Assembly (NCBI RefSeq): GCF_020379485.1
Contig: NC_063448.1
Location: forward strand, 20,979,726-21,043,725
Direction of reading: 5' to 3'
Source: Brassica napus
Lineage: Eukaryota > Streptophyta > Magnoliopsida > Brassicales > Brassicaceae
Length of the DNA stretch: 64,000 nt
The translations under genes and the position numbers were made by a program. Positions 12,045 through 22,133 of the stretch are shown here, piece by piece (the stretch's first letter is position 1; the number at the start of each line of letters is the position of its first letter). Below the pieces are notes generated by a model that saw only the letters and a list, made by a program, of their open reading frames with translations, had not been told where the DNA came from and made no database searches.

Positions 12045-13228
12045 GTTAGGATCATGAATACTGATATTTCAATTATAAGTCCTTGAATTTACCAATTTAC
12101 AGCGTCGAGAAGCATCGTTTCCATGGATTATTCAGTTACCTGAAAAATCTAATAGATATCTTGAAACTCTTGGGTCTTTTAATGTTCTATCGTAATGTAA
12201 AGACCAAAGAAATACTAATATGTTCCGAGTATTAAATGTCGACCAATAATTTTTCAAAACCTTGAAGTATCTTCGGCACGATTGTTCACCAATATTTATA
12301 TTTATACATAAAAAGTATGTACATATCTTGAAACGACTAATGATATTTACCCTTTCGACAAATCCTAGAGATCTATGTAGTGCTCTTGTTGACAACGCAT
12401 TTGTAGACACATCTGCATAAACGACAAATAGACATTTAGTTTAAAAAAATTGATTCTCACATAAACATAGATAATTGTAAAAGCAATTACTTTTTTAACA
12501 CCTCTCAAAAGCGCATCATTGAGTGGATCATGTTCCAAGTCAATTTTAAATGTTTCCATGGCACTATTAAAATCTTCTATGAGCATCAAACATTACTCTT
12601 TGATGGAAAAACAAAGAAGTGAGTTGTCCTACATATGAAATTATACATTTCTCATTTTCAAATGCACTTTGAGCAAAAACTGCGGTTTAAATCTCTTTCA
12701 AGATAATATTGATACGGTTTCATAGTATTATAAGATTCCTCTATTAATAAATTAAGTAGCAACATTTGGTTTCTTGCCTGCTTCCAATACTACTGGATTC
12801 AGAGCCAGTGTGTTACTGAGGTCTCTTGTTGAACCTAGTATGCCAGGTAAAACACATTCAACCTACTTAGAGAAGTGTAGATCAAGTTCAAACTCTTCTG
12901 TCTTGACTCAACAACCATTATATGACCTCTAATAGCGACCTCTGCTTACCTCGACTGCTTTTGACACATCAGATCTCAATTCTTCCTGACGAGAAGAAGA
13001 GAACTTCCTCAGATTCAACAATCATCTTGTTCCAAACATAGCTTCTGGATGAAAGGATTTGGATTTGAGAATTAGGGTTCTTCTTTTCCTGCAAATGTGC
13101 TTTGTATCGCGAGTCTACTGTTTTGGTTTGATTTAAAATTTGAATCAATCAAATTCCAGTTTTCCATAAATCGAACCTAATTGAAATTTCTCCGTAATAA
13201 CCACCTCAAGCAGCCCCTATGCCCCCTT
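12045..13228. other. Intergenic, no feature recognised
   Basis: 1.2 kb without a supported gene. Minus-strand frames here have no recognisable domain. It directly precedes the truncated copia element. This is where NRPA2 and the bHLH gene might be expected by synteny, but no trace of either was seen. Confidence 0.4.
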
Positions 13229-13271
13229 TAGACACTTGAGAAGCTTTGGCTGCATTGCATATGTGCATTAA

Positions 13272-15313
13272 GTGAAAGAAAAGATAAACCCCAGAGCTGC
13301 GAGAGGGATCTTCTTGGGGTATGCACAAGGAACAAAGGGTTATCGAGTATGGCTTTTAGAGGAAGAGAAAGTTGTCATTTCTAAAGATGTAGTGTTCAAC
13401 GAGGAGAGATTCTTCAAAGATCTTAAGAAGGAGGAAGATCAAGAAGCGTTACAGAAGGAAGTAGAAACAAAGATAACGAAGAAGAAAGTCACGTTCAGCA
13501 ACAACCTAGAGGAATTTGAAGGAGAGAGCTCAAATTCAGGTGGAGCTGTTGAGACTCAATCATCACAGACTCAGGAGACTACTGAAGAAGAGATGAGATC
13601 AGAAACTGACTCTGAAACAGAAGAACCTCAAACGCAGGAGTTGGACAACTACTTATTGGCAAGAAATGGAGAGAGGAGAACTCTAAAGCCTCCCTCAAAA
13701 TTCGAAGATGCAGATTATCTAGCATATGTGTTATCTAGTACCGAAGACTTGGAGCTAGAGGAGCCGAGAAGCTATGCAGAAGCAAGACAGAGCAAAGATT
13801 GGAGACTCTGGATAGGAGCTTCAGATGAAGAAATGACATCTCTCGAGAAGAATGAAACATGGGAATATGTGGAGAGACGTAAGGATCAGAAGGTCATTGG
13901 ATGTAAGTGGATTTATAAGCTGAAACCTGAGATTCCAGGGCTTGAACCACCAAGATACAAAGGGACACTGGTGGCTAAAGGATATGCTCAAATAGAGGGA
14001 ATATATTACAATGATGTGTTTGCACCAGTGGTGAAACACGTATCTATTCGTATACTCCTTTCGGCAGTGGTGAACTACGACCTAGAGCTAGAACAACTTG
14101 ATGTAAAGACGGCTTTCCTACACGGAGTACTTAAGGAGAGGATCTACATGGAGCAGCCAGAGGGTTATATTCTAAAGGGAAAGGAGGATTTCGTGTGTTT
14201 GCTTAAGAAGTCTCTCTACGGACATAAGCAATCACCGAGAGAATGGAATCATAGATTCGATGATTTCATGATGAAACAGAACTACAGAAGGAGCGAATAT
14301 GATCCATGCATGTACTTGAAGGGATCAACAGTGGAAGATATGGTCTATCTACTAATATACGTTGACGACATGTTGATAGCATCTAAGCAGATGAGCAGGA
14401 TTCAGAAGCTAAAAGATCAACTGAGCATGGAATTTGAGATGAAGGATCTAGGGCAAGCGAGGAAAATTCTAGGAATGGACATTCTACGAGACAGGAAAAG
14501 TTCATCCTTAGTTCTATCACATAAAGACTACTTGAAGACCTTTGAATTGGAAGAGTGTAGAGCGGTGAGTACACCGCTCGGGTCACAATTTAAGCTAAAA
14601 TCCTTAACTAGAGACAACGAAGCAGAGCAGACTAGAGGGATGGAGGATATACCTTACACCAGCGCAGTAGGAAGCCTCATGTACGCGATGGTTGGTTCCA
14701 GGCCAGACCTCGCTTACGCAGTCGGAATGGTGTGTCGGTTTATGAGCAAACCTGGAAAGGATCACTGGTTAGCAATCAAGTGGATAATGCGTTATATAAA
14801 AGGAGCGTTAGACTTGAACTTAACTTTCACAAAGGAAGAGAAGTTTGAAGTCAGAGGATACCGCGACTCTGATTATGCTGCAGACTTGGACAAGAGAAGG
14901 TCAATTGCAGGCTACGTCTTCACTGTAGGAGGAAACACGGTGAGCTGGAGATCTTCGTTGCTCAAGATCATTGCGTTGTCGACTACGAAAGCTGAGTACA
15001 TGTCCTTATCTGAAGCAATCAGAGAAGGGATATGGTAAAGGGCATCTGCGAAGAATTAAAACTTAGCGCGGGAGTGATTGAAGTACACTGTGACTCTCAG
15101 AGTGCGATCTATCTATCAAAGAATTTTATCTACAGAGAGAGGTCTAAGCACATGGCGGTAAAGTACAACTTCATACGAGAGATAATAGCAGATGGAGTAG
15201 CAAAGGTCCTAAAGATTCATACGTCAATCAATCCAGCAGATATGTTGACTAAAACCTTACCAGTAGAGAAGTTTAATGGGTGTCTCACTCGTCTGAAGGT
15301 ATTGGAAGCTTGA
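13272..15313 (+). pseudogene. Copia polyprotein fragment: integrase tail, reverse transcriptase, RNase H
   Basis: The first open part (13272-15038, 588 codons) carries the integrase tail (ARGIFLGYAQGTKGYRVW), an acidic linker, and the reverse transcriptase from WEYVERRKDQKVIGCKWIYKLK. The catalytic YVDDM is intact (LLIYVDDMLIASK), and DVKTAFLHG supplies the other aspartate motif. RNase H follows (DSDYAADLDKRRSIAGYVF...STTKAEYMSL). At 15036-15038 one missing base turns 'GIW-LKG' into a stop. The rest (15032-15313, HCDSQSAIYLSKN...INPADMLTKTLP) continues in another frame. An in-frame TAA at about 13272 also cuts off the upstream integrase sequence. It is a transposon remnant, not a host gene. 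Confidence 0.9.
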
Positions 15314-15583
15314 TAAGAGGGAAGTCGCCGGTCGTTTTTGGAACTGAGAAGACGACGGAGGAGGGCGGGATTAGTCTCGGAAGTCAGCGAGACAGAACAG
15401 AGGAAATCTGGAGAGTTAGAGGAAAGAAGTCTAGCGCGGAGTGAGGACAAAACGAAGCTAGTACCAGGATCGGGAAGATCAAAAGACATTGAAGCAGCTT
15501 GTCGGAGATTGAAGACAGAGCTGATCTCTTTCGAAGAAATTAGGTCTGCAGTCGTCGGTGGAGTCACTCACCAAGGTGGAGAT

Positions 15584-15980
15584 TGTGAGAAAGTGGTGTG
15601 TGATCCAGCTCGACAACACTGAATGGACTTAGGCCCAACTGCGACCTAACATATAGAAACATAAGCGATCAACAGATGGGCCTCAATGATATTAAGTGTG
15701 GCCCAGAAGGAAAAGGCTTACTCGAGATATAAGCTAACGGATAAGGTTGTTTTGTAACAACCTTCTTCTTCTTCTTCAAGACGATCTTCTCTGCAACAAG
15801 AATCATCTCCATTGTTAGTAGAGAGAGTTGATCTTCTGTAAACACAATAAACACTGAGAGATAGTAGATTACCAGGTCTCGATCCTGAAGGAGATGTACC
15901 TAGTCTATTGACAAGGAACTCTAAAACTTGCTTGTGTCTTACGCTTTCGTTCTTTCTTTCTTCTGAGCTTTCGCAAACAC
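15584..15980 (+). repeat. Probable 3' LTR of the copia element
   Basis: Starts TGTGAGAAAG directly after the polypurine tract. It contains a poly-pyrimidine (ttcttcttcttcttc) leader-like stretch. The right edge is a guess near 'gctttcgcaaacaca', because no second LTR is available for comparison. Confidence 0.5.
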
Positions 15981-16637
15981 ACGAGTGATAGGAGTCGCGA
16001 TCTGGTCATTCGAGAGTGAACCTGCGAGATAAGAACGCTAGAGAGAGTTAGAGAGACGACGAGATCGAGTTAAAGACAAGCAAAGTTTAAACGAATCTTC
16101 TACAGAAAAGATTGAAAAATGAGATTTGTCAGATGAAGGAGAGACCAAAAAATATAAACTATCAGACTTGAGAATTCTGTGTTATTTACTTCTTCTATAC
16201 AAAGATCCAATTTTTCCTGTGGCATGTTACAATATAAACCCAGCATGAGTTTCACAACTCACCACGAGTGTTGTGAAGTGCTTGAAGAGGAGAACGAAAG
16301 ATTAGCGTGAAGTAGGAATCTATCATGCATCTGCCCCAACTCTCCTACTTCTCAATTTACCCTAGGTCTCTCTACTTCTCCAGCCTACACAACCCACCCA
16401 CGATCTCCCCTCTGGTATTCATTACATTCGTTTCCATTATATTGTCTTAGCCATTAATAAATTTCAAATTTTGAACACTGCAAATCATAAATTCTTTCCA
16501 GAATTTAAGTTATATTCAATAATCACAAAGTCATTGGTCGTACCTGTATCAGGAAAAGAAATAAAGATAAGTACAAAATAAACATGTGGAAACTTACTAT
16601 AAAAAAATAAACTCATTCAAATAACTTTCGAGATTAT
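15981..16637. other. Intergenic, no feature recognised
   Basis: Contains no supported ORF. It may include the end of the copia LTR and part of a Helitron whose 3' end is at 18044. Confidence 0.35.
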
Positions 16638-16653
16638 AGTTGGCACACTCCAC

Positions 16654-17576
16654 AAAAGAAAAGAGGAAGAAGAAGCAGCAGCAGTAGAGAGAAAGAGAGT
16701 AGAGAGAGAAAGTAGATCTAAGATTGGGTCAGGCGAGCGGCCGGCGCGTGAGCGTGCGTGCCGTCGCCGGATCCCCTCGAGCTACCGTAAAATATGTTGG
16801 TCCTTCGCTTCTCTTTTGTCTCCTCTGACCTCCACCTTGCCTGAGTTCTGGTTCAGGTCCCATCCGTGGCGGATCTGCTTCTGGAGTAAAGGTGCGGTCG
16901 TGTGGAGGTTTGGCGCGGTGAAGCTAGTCGTCTTGCCAGTTGATGTTTCGTTTCCGGGAGGTGGAGGCTCCTACAGCTCCGTCGCCGCCGGTCCTTGTTT
17001 CCGGGAGGTGGAGGCTTTTTCAGCTCCGCTGTCGTCGGTTTTGTCTCCGGGGGGTGAAGGCTCTCTCAGTCTTGCGTCGCCGGCTTTAGGTGTTTCAGTT
17101 CGTTGGATCGGTTTTGGATCCCGCTTGTGGCTCGTGTGTGGTTCTCGGTTCGTGGTTCCAAGTGGTTCACAGCTTTGTTCAGTCGGATGAGATCTCGATT
17201 GGATCGATGAAGCTCTCCGAAGTGAAGACAAAGCGTTGAAGAGAAGAGTTGGTTTCGATGGAGGCTCTCCGGTATTCTGAGCTCGAGGTTTGCGGTGGTG
17301 TAGCTCCGACGACGCCTCGAGGTGGTGACGCTCAAGTTGAGGCGGAAGAGACGCGTGTCGTCCTGACGGTGTTGATCCTTACACGTGTCCGGCCTCCTTG
17401 ACGCGTGGACCTACCGAAGTCGTCCGGTTTCTTTTGTTTTGAGCCGCATACCCATTTAACTTATCTTATTTGTCCCGTAGGGTTTTGGGCTTCCTGATGT
17501 TTGTTTTGTTGGGCTTCGTCCTTGTAGTTGGGTTTGCTTCCGTTTTATTAATATTAAAAACTTGGCGGGGGAAAAA
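16654..17576 (+). mobile_element. LINE-derived insertion (923 bp) with 16-bp target duplication
   Basis: Flanked by an exact direct repeat, agttggcacactccac, at 16638-16653 and 17577-17592. The insert ends in a short A tail (ggcgggggaaaaa). A long variable target duplication plus a 3' A tail indicates target-primed reverse transcription (LINE or SINE). The body is far more GC-rich than its surroundings and has no reverse transcriptase. It starts with a purine-rich (gaagaagcagcagcag) leader, so it may be a LINE 5' UTR joined to a 3' end by internal deletion. Its open frames have no recognisable domain. Confidence 0.75.
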
Positions 17577-17592
17577 AGTTGGCACACTCCAC

Positions 17593-18044
17593 TAATTCCA
17601 TTAAATAGAATGAAGACAAACATAGAAAACAAAAGAAGCAAAAAAAACAAAAAAAATTCCACGTAACTCAATCATATGATTTCTATACAACAAATGTGTT
17701 TCAATAGCAACACACAAACATAATACAACCCTCCTAAACCATAACATCTAAACGTTTCAATATAGTGACAATATTAAACCCAACACATCAGATATCTAAG
17801 TACATAAATACATCAAAATATAATATATAAACTACATTCCTTTCAGAAAGATACCATAAACGAAGAACCACTCTCCTAGGGTCATTAGTTAAAAAAAGAC
17901 AAAAAAAAACCCAAAAAGTCCATATACCATATACCATATGCATAAACAACCATCTATTTAAAATCCCAAAACCAACAAAATAAATTATACAAATTATCAT
18001 AACACAAATATAAATATCCCGCCCGTAGGGTGGGCCGGCCCTAG
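17593..18044 (+). mobile_element. Helitron 3' terminal part
   Basis: Ends with a GC hairpin (cccgccc-gta-gggtggg, about 18018-18034), then ccggcc and CTAG at 18041-18044, followed by T: the Helitron 3' signature (hairpin, CTRR end, insertion before T). The 5' end was not found, and the LINE-derived insertion at 16654 may lie inside the same Helitron. The next bases, TCTATAATAAAG, resemble a Helitron 5' start, so a second unit may begin at 18045. Noncoding. Confidence 0.55.
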
Positions 18045-18463
18045 TCTATAATAAAGATGACCACGAAACTTTTGATTTTATATTTAAGGTTAAATTTCAT
18101 TGGTGTGTAGTTAAATGTTTGTCTCAAATGATACTAATGAATTTTTCGAATTTGGGCATTAATGAGTCATTAAGCTTTATTTATAGTTATAGACCCAAAA
18201 CCAAAAGACTAAAATGCCACTAGTAAGAATTAAAATATTTTCCGAAAAGTAGAAACATTTTAGATAAAATTGAGTTTTTCATTAAGGGGAAAGAAAAAAA
18301 AAATTATGATCATTTTTAATACTATAGATTATTTCACTCGTAATTAAAATTTTCAAACCATCAAGTTTAGCTATTGCATGAAAGGTTAGTTAATGATTCA
18401 ACTTTTTTTTTGTTTTGAAAGTTTGACATTTTCTTGTAAATTAAATAAATGTAACATTGTGAG

Positions 18464-19014
18464 CAGGGACGTCCCTAGGCACAGCCAACTCAAGCATGGA
18501 CCTTGGGCCCCTATTTTGTAAGGCTCCCATTTTTAAGAGTTCCATTATAATTTTTATAAATAATTTTGGATTTTACTGTTTTGTAAAGTATAAAAGAATA
18601 TACCAATGTCAAAATGAATTAAATTCAGTCCATTACTAATATGTCAGTGAAAAAACAAAAATAATACTCCCTCCGTTTTTTTATATATGACGTTTTAGAA
18701 GAATTTTTTTGTTCCAAATTATTTGACGTTTTCAATTTTCTATGTAAAATTTATTACTAATTAAAGCTAGATGACCAATGATATTATAGTTTCTATTTTA
18801 TTATTGGTTAAATTGTGGTTAGGTAAACAATTAGTGATATTTTTGTATAAAAATTAAATGTTTCCTAATCTATGTGCACAATCCTAAAGCGTCATATATA
18901 AAAAAACGGAGGGAGTATTAATAAGAAAACATTAAAAATAAAATGAATCCACAATTACATAGGCCCCCAATTTTTTTTTTGCTTATGGCCTCCGTAACCG
19001 TAGGAACTCCCCTG
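18464..19014. mobile_element. Non-autonomous hAT element containing a nested Stowaway MITE
   Basis: Ends CAGGGACGTCCCTAGG and ...CCGTAGGAACTCCCCTG are imperfect inverted repeats. The exact 8-bp target duplication attgtgag occurs at 18456-18463 and 19015-19022. Interior text ('ttgggcccct', 'aggcccccaa') is mirrored at both ends. A Stowaway element (18667-18915) is inserted in the middle. No transposase frame is present. Confidence 0.8.
18667..18915. mobile_element. Stowaway MITE (Tc1/mariner)
   Basis: Terminal inverted repeats CTCCCTCCGTTTTTTTATAT and its complement, ending ACGGAGGGAG, with TA target duplications at 18665-18666 and 18916-18917. This is the classic plant Stowaway terminus. It is 249 bp long, noncoding, and nested in the hAT element, so it is the younger insertion. 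Confidence 0.92.
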
Positions 19015-19022
19015 ATTGTGAG

Positions 19023-19406
19023 TGATAATTATGTCGTCATAGTTTTAGGAGGTACCATAATGTGATTTTTTGACCGGTGTAGTAAAAAAGAAGAACAATT
19101 AATTTGCATCTAAGACTATCATAGATGACATAACTCTCGTTCACAAGATTACCTTACAGAAATCAAATTTTCAAAAACAAAAACTGAAGCATTGACTAAA
19201 TTTCATGCAATACAATAATTACTACCACATTCTTTTATCTATAAAACATAGTTCTGCTCTCAGAAAACAGTAACAAAAATATTTTCTTAACTAAAACAAG
19301 AAGAGGAAAATTCATTCTAAATTTTTTTTTTTTTTTTTGTAACAACAATTCATTCTAAATTATCTCTTTTTCCATTTTGTGTAATTTCATATTATTTGCC
19401 AAAAAG
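19023..19406 (+). promoter_or_regulatory. Upstream region of the MADS-box gene, with a 23-bp poly(T) insertion
   Basis: Noncoding. At 19309-19361 the 15-bp sequence aattcattctaaatt occurs twice, separated by a T run plus gtaacaac (19324-19346). This looks like a tiny retroinsertion with target duplication, about 60 bp before the ATG. No TATA box was assigned. Confidence 0.5.
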
Positions 19407-19992
19407 ATGGGAGGGAAAAAAACAAAAAGGAAGACAAAAGATAGATATTAAAAAGGTAACGAAAAACGAAGACAGAATGGTCACGTTTTCAAAGCGTAAA
19501 AACGGAATTTACACTAAGCTCAGTGAACTCTCCATTCTCTGCGGCGCCGACGTCGGATTTCTCATCTACTCCGGCTCAGGAAAACCGTTCACGTTTGGCA
19601 GCCCTTCCTTCGATGACGTTGCACAGCGGTTTCTCCACGGAAACCATCACTCAGGGATCATCAACGGCGAGGGCTACTCGTCGTCGTCGTTGATCGTGGA
19701 TGCTCATAAGAAAGTGAAGATGGACGAGTTCTGCAAAAACCTCAACAATCTGATGGAGATCAAAACAGATGCGGAAGAAGAGAAACTGAAGATGGCTGAG
19801 GCTGCCTATGCACCGACGTTGCCGGTGAATAGTGACGCGTCGTGGAAGGTTGATTCAAAGGACGACGAAGAGGAGAAACAGTTGTTGCGGAGGTATGAGG
19901 AGTATTACGAGGAACTGTGTGAGGTTGCTGCTGCAAAAATCCGTGGAAGATATGATGCCTCAGCGTCGTCGTCGTTTCCTCAACATGGCTAG
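19407..19992 (+). CDS. AGL64: Type I (M-alpha) MADS-box protein, AGL64-like, frameshifted next to the start
   Basis: The MADS domain is recognisable (GRQKIDIKKVTKNEDRMVTFSKRKNGIYTKLSELSILCGADVGFLIYSGSGKPFTFGSPSFDDV). It is followed by an acidic tail with a short coiled-coil-like stretch (FCKNLNNLMEIKTDAEEEKLKMAE), as in M-alpha proteins that bind CArG-type DNA in female gametophyte and endosperm. The expected ATG (19407) opens MGGKKTK and then runs to a stop after 14 codons. The remaining MADS frame is one base off because of an extra A in the A run at 19423-19427. Without that base the frame would be 194 aa. The next in-frame ATG (19477) falls inside the MADS domain and would lose its basic arm. 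It is a recent pseudogene or a sequencing error. Position between LHCB1 and RPL18A matches AGL64 (At1g29962, from memory). Confidence 0.85.
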
Positions 19993-20307
19993 TGGTCGGG
20001 TTGAGATTTTAAATTTAGGTTTTTAACAAAATAATAGAGATAATTTGTTTAGCAAATAGACATGTTTCCTACTGGGCGACTATTGTTTTGTTTTTTTTCC
20101 TGAATTTTTGAACCTCAAATCTTGTTTAATGCAGACATATGTTATGCTAATTATTACTAGTATTTTATGCTTGTAGTGATCTGTTTGAACATTATGGTTA
20201 TTTCAATAATGATCATCGAAAAAAACAATTCATCATAATCACACAAAATTAGCGAGCGACTTTGAATTCCTCAAAAAGTATGAAACTTTGAGACCTTACA
20301 AGGGCTT
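19993..20307. other. Spacer between the MADS gene and the RPL18A pseudogene
   Basis: 315 nt, AT-rich; holds the 3' end of the MADS transcript. No further feature is visible. Confidence 0.6.
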
Positions 20308-20579
20308 TTACATGAACAAGTATATGAGGCCTTGTAGGTGGTCTTGAGCTTTCTGGTGGGAGTCTGACCTTCCTTAATACCAAAGGGAACTTGATCTTGC
20401 TGTTGTGAAACTGCTTCTTGCTCTCTCTCTTGCACAAACTGGCTGGGACAGTGATTGTCTTGATGATCTGGATGCAAGAGAACCTGACTCTTTATTGAAG
20501 CCATCTCGGTATACATTTGCTCCATTGCTCCGTTCAAATTTGTGTCACGGAAGTCCTTGTACACGTTGTGGTAACCGGT
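20308..20579 (-). pseudogene. Ribosomal protein eL20 (RPL18A) C-terminal pseudogene fragment
   Basis: Read on the minus strand it encodes the last third of the large-subunit protein L18a: TGYHNVYKDFRDT.LNGAMEQMYTEMAS, then in another frame [14 protein letters not shown]...[23 protein letters not shown], then in a third frame RKLKTTYKA and a decayed end (..LFM stop, 20308-20310). At least two frameshifts interrupt it and the first ~90 residues are missing, so it is not functional. The Arabidopsis RPL18A gene At1g29965 (from memory) sits at this position, next to the L18a-like gene, so it looks like a decayed positional copy rather than a retrocopy. There is no A tail. Confidence 0.88.
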
Positions 20580-20985
20580 AGGTTATGTCTTGTAAAGAAT
20601 AATCCGTTAAAAAAAGCCTTTTTTTCTGGTAGCTTAATGATTTTTTCATTTCAATAGACTTTATTTTCCCATAATCTCGCTTGAATATTTGTTTTTAAAT
20701 TTACAAATTCCTTTTAAATTTTCTTTAGCTTACAAATGACAAAAAAATGCTTTGAAACACATCCAACTTCATTGGAACTTGTATAGTACATAGGCTTGTA
20801 AAGATTATCAAAGCTTATCACAAAAATATACTACAGGAAGATGCCATCAAAGGAATCAAGAACATATTGATCATTGTTGTAAACAAATAAATACAACACA
20901 GAATAACAACATTTGCTTTTGTAAATCACTATGGTTATGATGATGCATATACGTTATTGAAATGTGATATGTAAGGGAGTATCTG
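20580..20985. other. Intergenic spacer
   Basis: AT-rich, without ORF or repeat. No remains of the RPL18A N-terminal exons could be recognised. It includes the 3' UTR of the L18a-like gene. Confidence 0.5.
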
Positions 20986-22133
20986 TCACCAGATGATGTT
21001 AATATTCCCAGCCATCCCGAGCATGACGGCAATCAAATAGACAACGGACTGGATAAGACATGAGACAGCAAAATGACATGTATGAGAGGACTATATGGCG
21101 AATAAAGTCGTGTATCTGCAGCAAAGGTAATGAAAGAAACAGGAAATAGAGAAACTCACTGCGACAGAACAAGCAACGTAACCAGCCTTCTCGCGATGAT
21201 CAACTGAGGTGAAAAGAATAATAACAGCACCGAGATACCAAGGGATCCCACCGAACAAGAAGCCCATAATAAACCTAGGACCAAAGCCAAAACACCGTAA
21301 CAATTCAAGTCACAAGCATGAGAGAATGACAAAGTTTTAAAACTAGAAAAGTATCCCACAATGACTAGATATCAAAAGGTTCTGTCAAAGGCAAGATCCC
21401 CAACAAACTAGATATATATTGATAATAGTCTATAATCTACTAACCAAGAACCAAGATTCCACATGTTCAAGCTTATTGTTTGTTTAGATCTTATAATGAA
21501 TCAGGATCAATTGATCAAATGAAATTCAAATTAGGCAACACTTGTAAATAAGAATTGATAAAGAGATGATATAAGATGCAAAAGAAATAAAGAAGGAACT
21601 CACAAGAACCAGCCCATGCCAAAGCCACAGCAAGGAACGTCATGCTCTCTCACCGGTCTCACCTCAACCACTGTATATTCTAAAAACACCAAAAACCAAG
21701 AATTACTATCATCATTAACCAATATCAAAATGAAAAAAAAAAAGGTAACAAAAAACAACCCTCATTATCTGATCATAATACAATCAAATCATACATAGCA
21801 ATGTGTAATGATGTTTCATTCAAAATTCAAAAATGAATAAACAAGATACCAGGAACAACAGGGTATCCTTGAGCGTAATTCACAAATCCACCACCATGAC
21901 CTATCAATCTCAAACACTATTAGATCATATAATAATTATACAAAAGAAAGGTAACCTTGGAGAGTCTGATAACCATGTACAGGAGGAAGCAAGGGACTCG
22001 TGACAATAGGTTGATGCGGAAGCGGTGGCGGAGCGGGAGGAGGATAATTTGCAACGCCTTGAAACGTTCCGTAATAGTATTGTTGTTGCTGGTTTATGGT
22101 GGTGTCTCTAGGTTTTGCTGCCTCCTCGTCCAT
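20986..22133 (-). CDS. 60S ribosomal protein L18a-like membrane protein (L18ae family)
   Basis: Five exons on the minus strand (21956-22133, 21850-21900, 21604-21679, 21160-21274, 20986-21048) with GT-AG introns join into 160 aa. The protein starts MDEEAAKPRDTTINQQQQ, followed by YYGTFQGVANYPPPAPPPLPHQP, a Gly-rich stretch (GHGGGFVNYAQGYPVVP), a Cys pair (VREHDVPCCGFGMGWFL) and two hydrophobic segments at about 104-124 (FIMGFLFGGIPWYLGAVIILF) and 140-157 (SVVYLIAVMLGMAGNINII). Despite its name the family lacks ribosomal L18a sequence and looks like small membrane proteins of unknown role. The name reflects database history and the neighbouring RPL18A. It matches At1g29970 by position. Confidence 0.9.

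Larger units (their letters stand above)
13229..15980 (+). mobile_element. 5'-truncated Ty1/copia retrotransposon
   Basis: Homology starts abruptly inside the integrase C-terminal region (HLRSFGCIAYVH) and runs through reverse transcriptase and RNase H to a polypurine tract (aaggtggagat) and a probable 3' LTR beginning TGTGAGAAAG at 15584. The 5' LTR, gag, protease and integrase core are missing. In-frame stops and a frameshift show it is dead. No target duplication was found because the 5' end is truncated. Confidence 0.85.

Noticed and set aside
15338..15622. 94-codon frame after the copia RNase H
   Set aside because: Overlaps the element's polypurine tract and LTR start; charged low-complexity sequence without a domain.
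16816..17335. Open frames in the GC-rich insertion
   Set aside because: Frames stay open by GC content; no domain, and the unit is a retroinsertion with target duplication.
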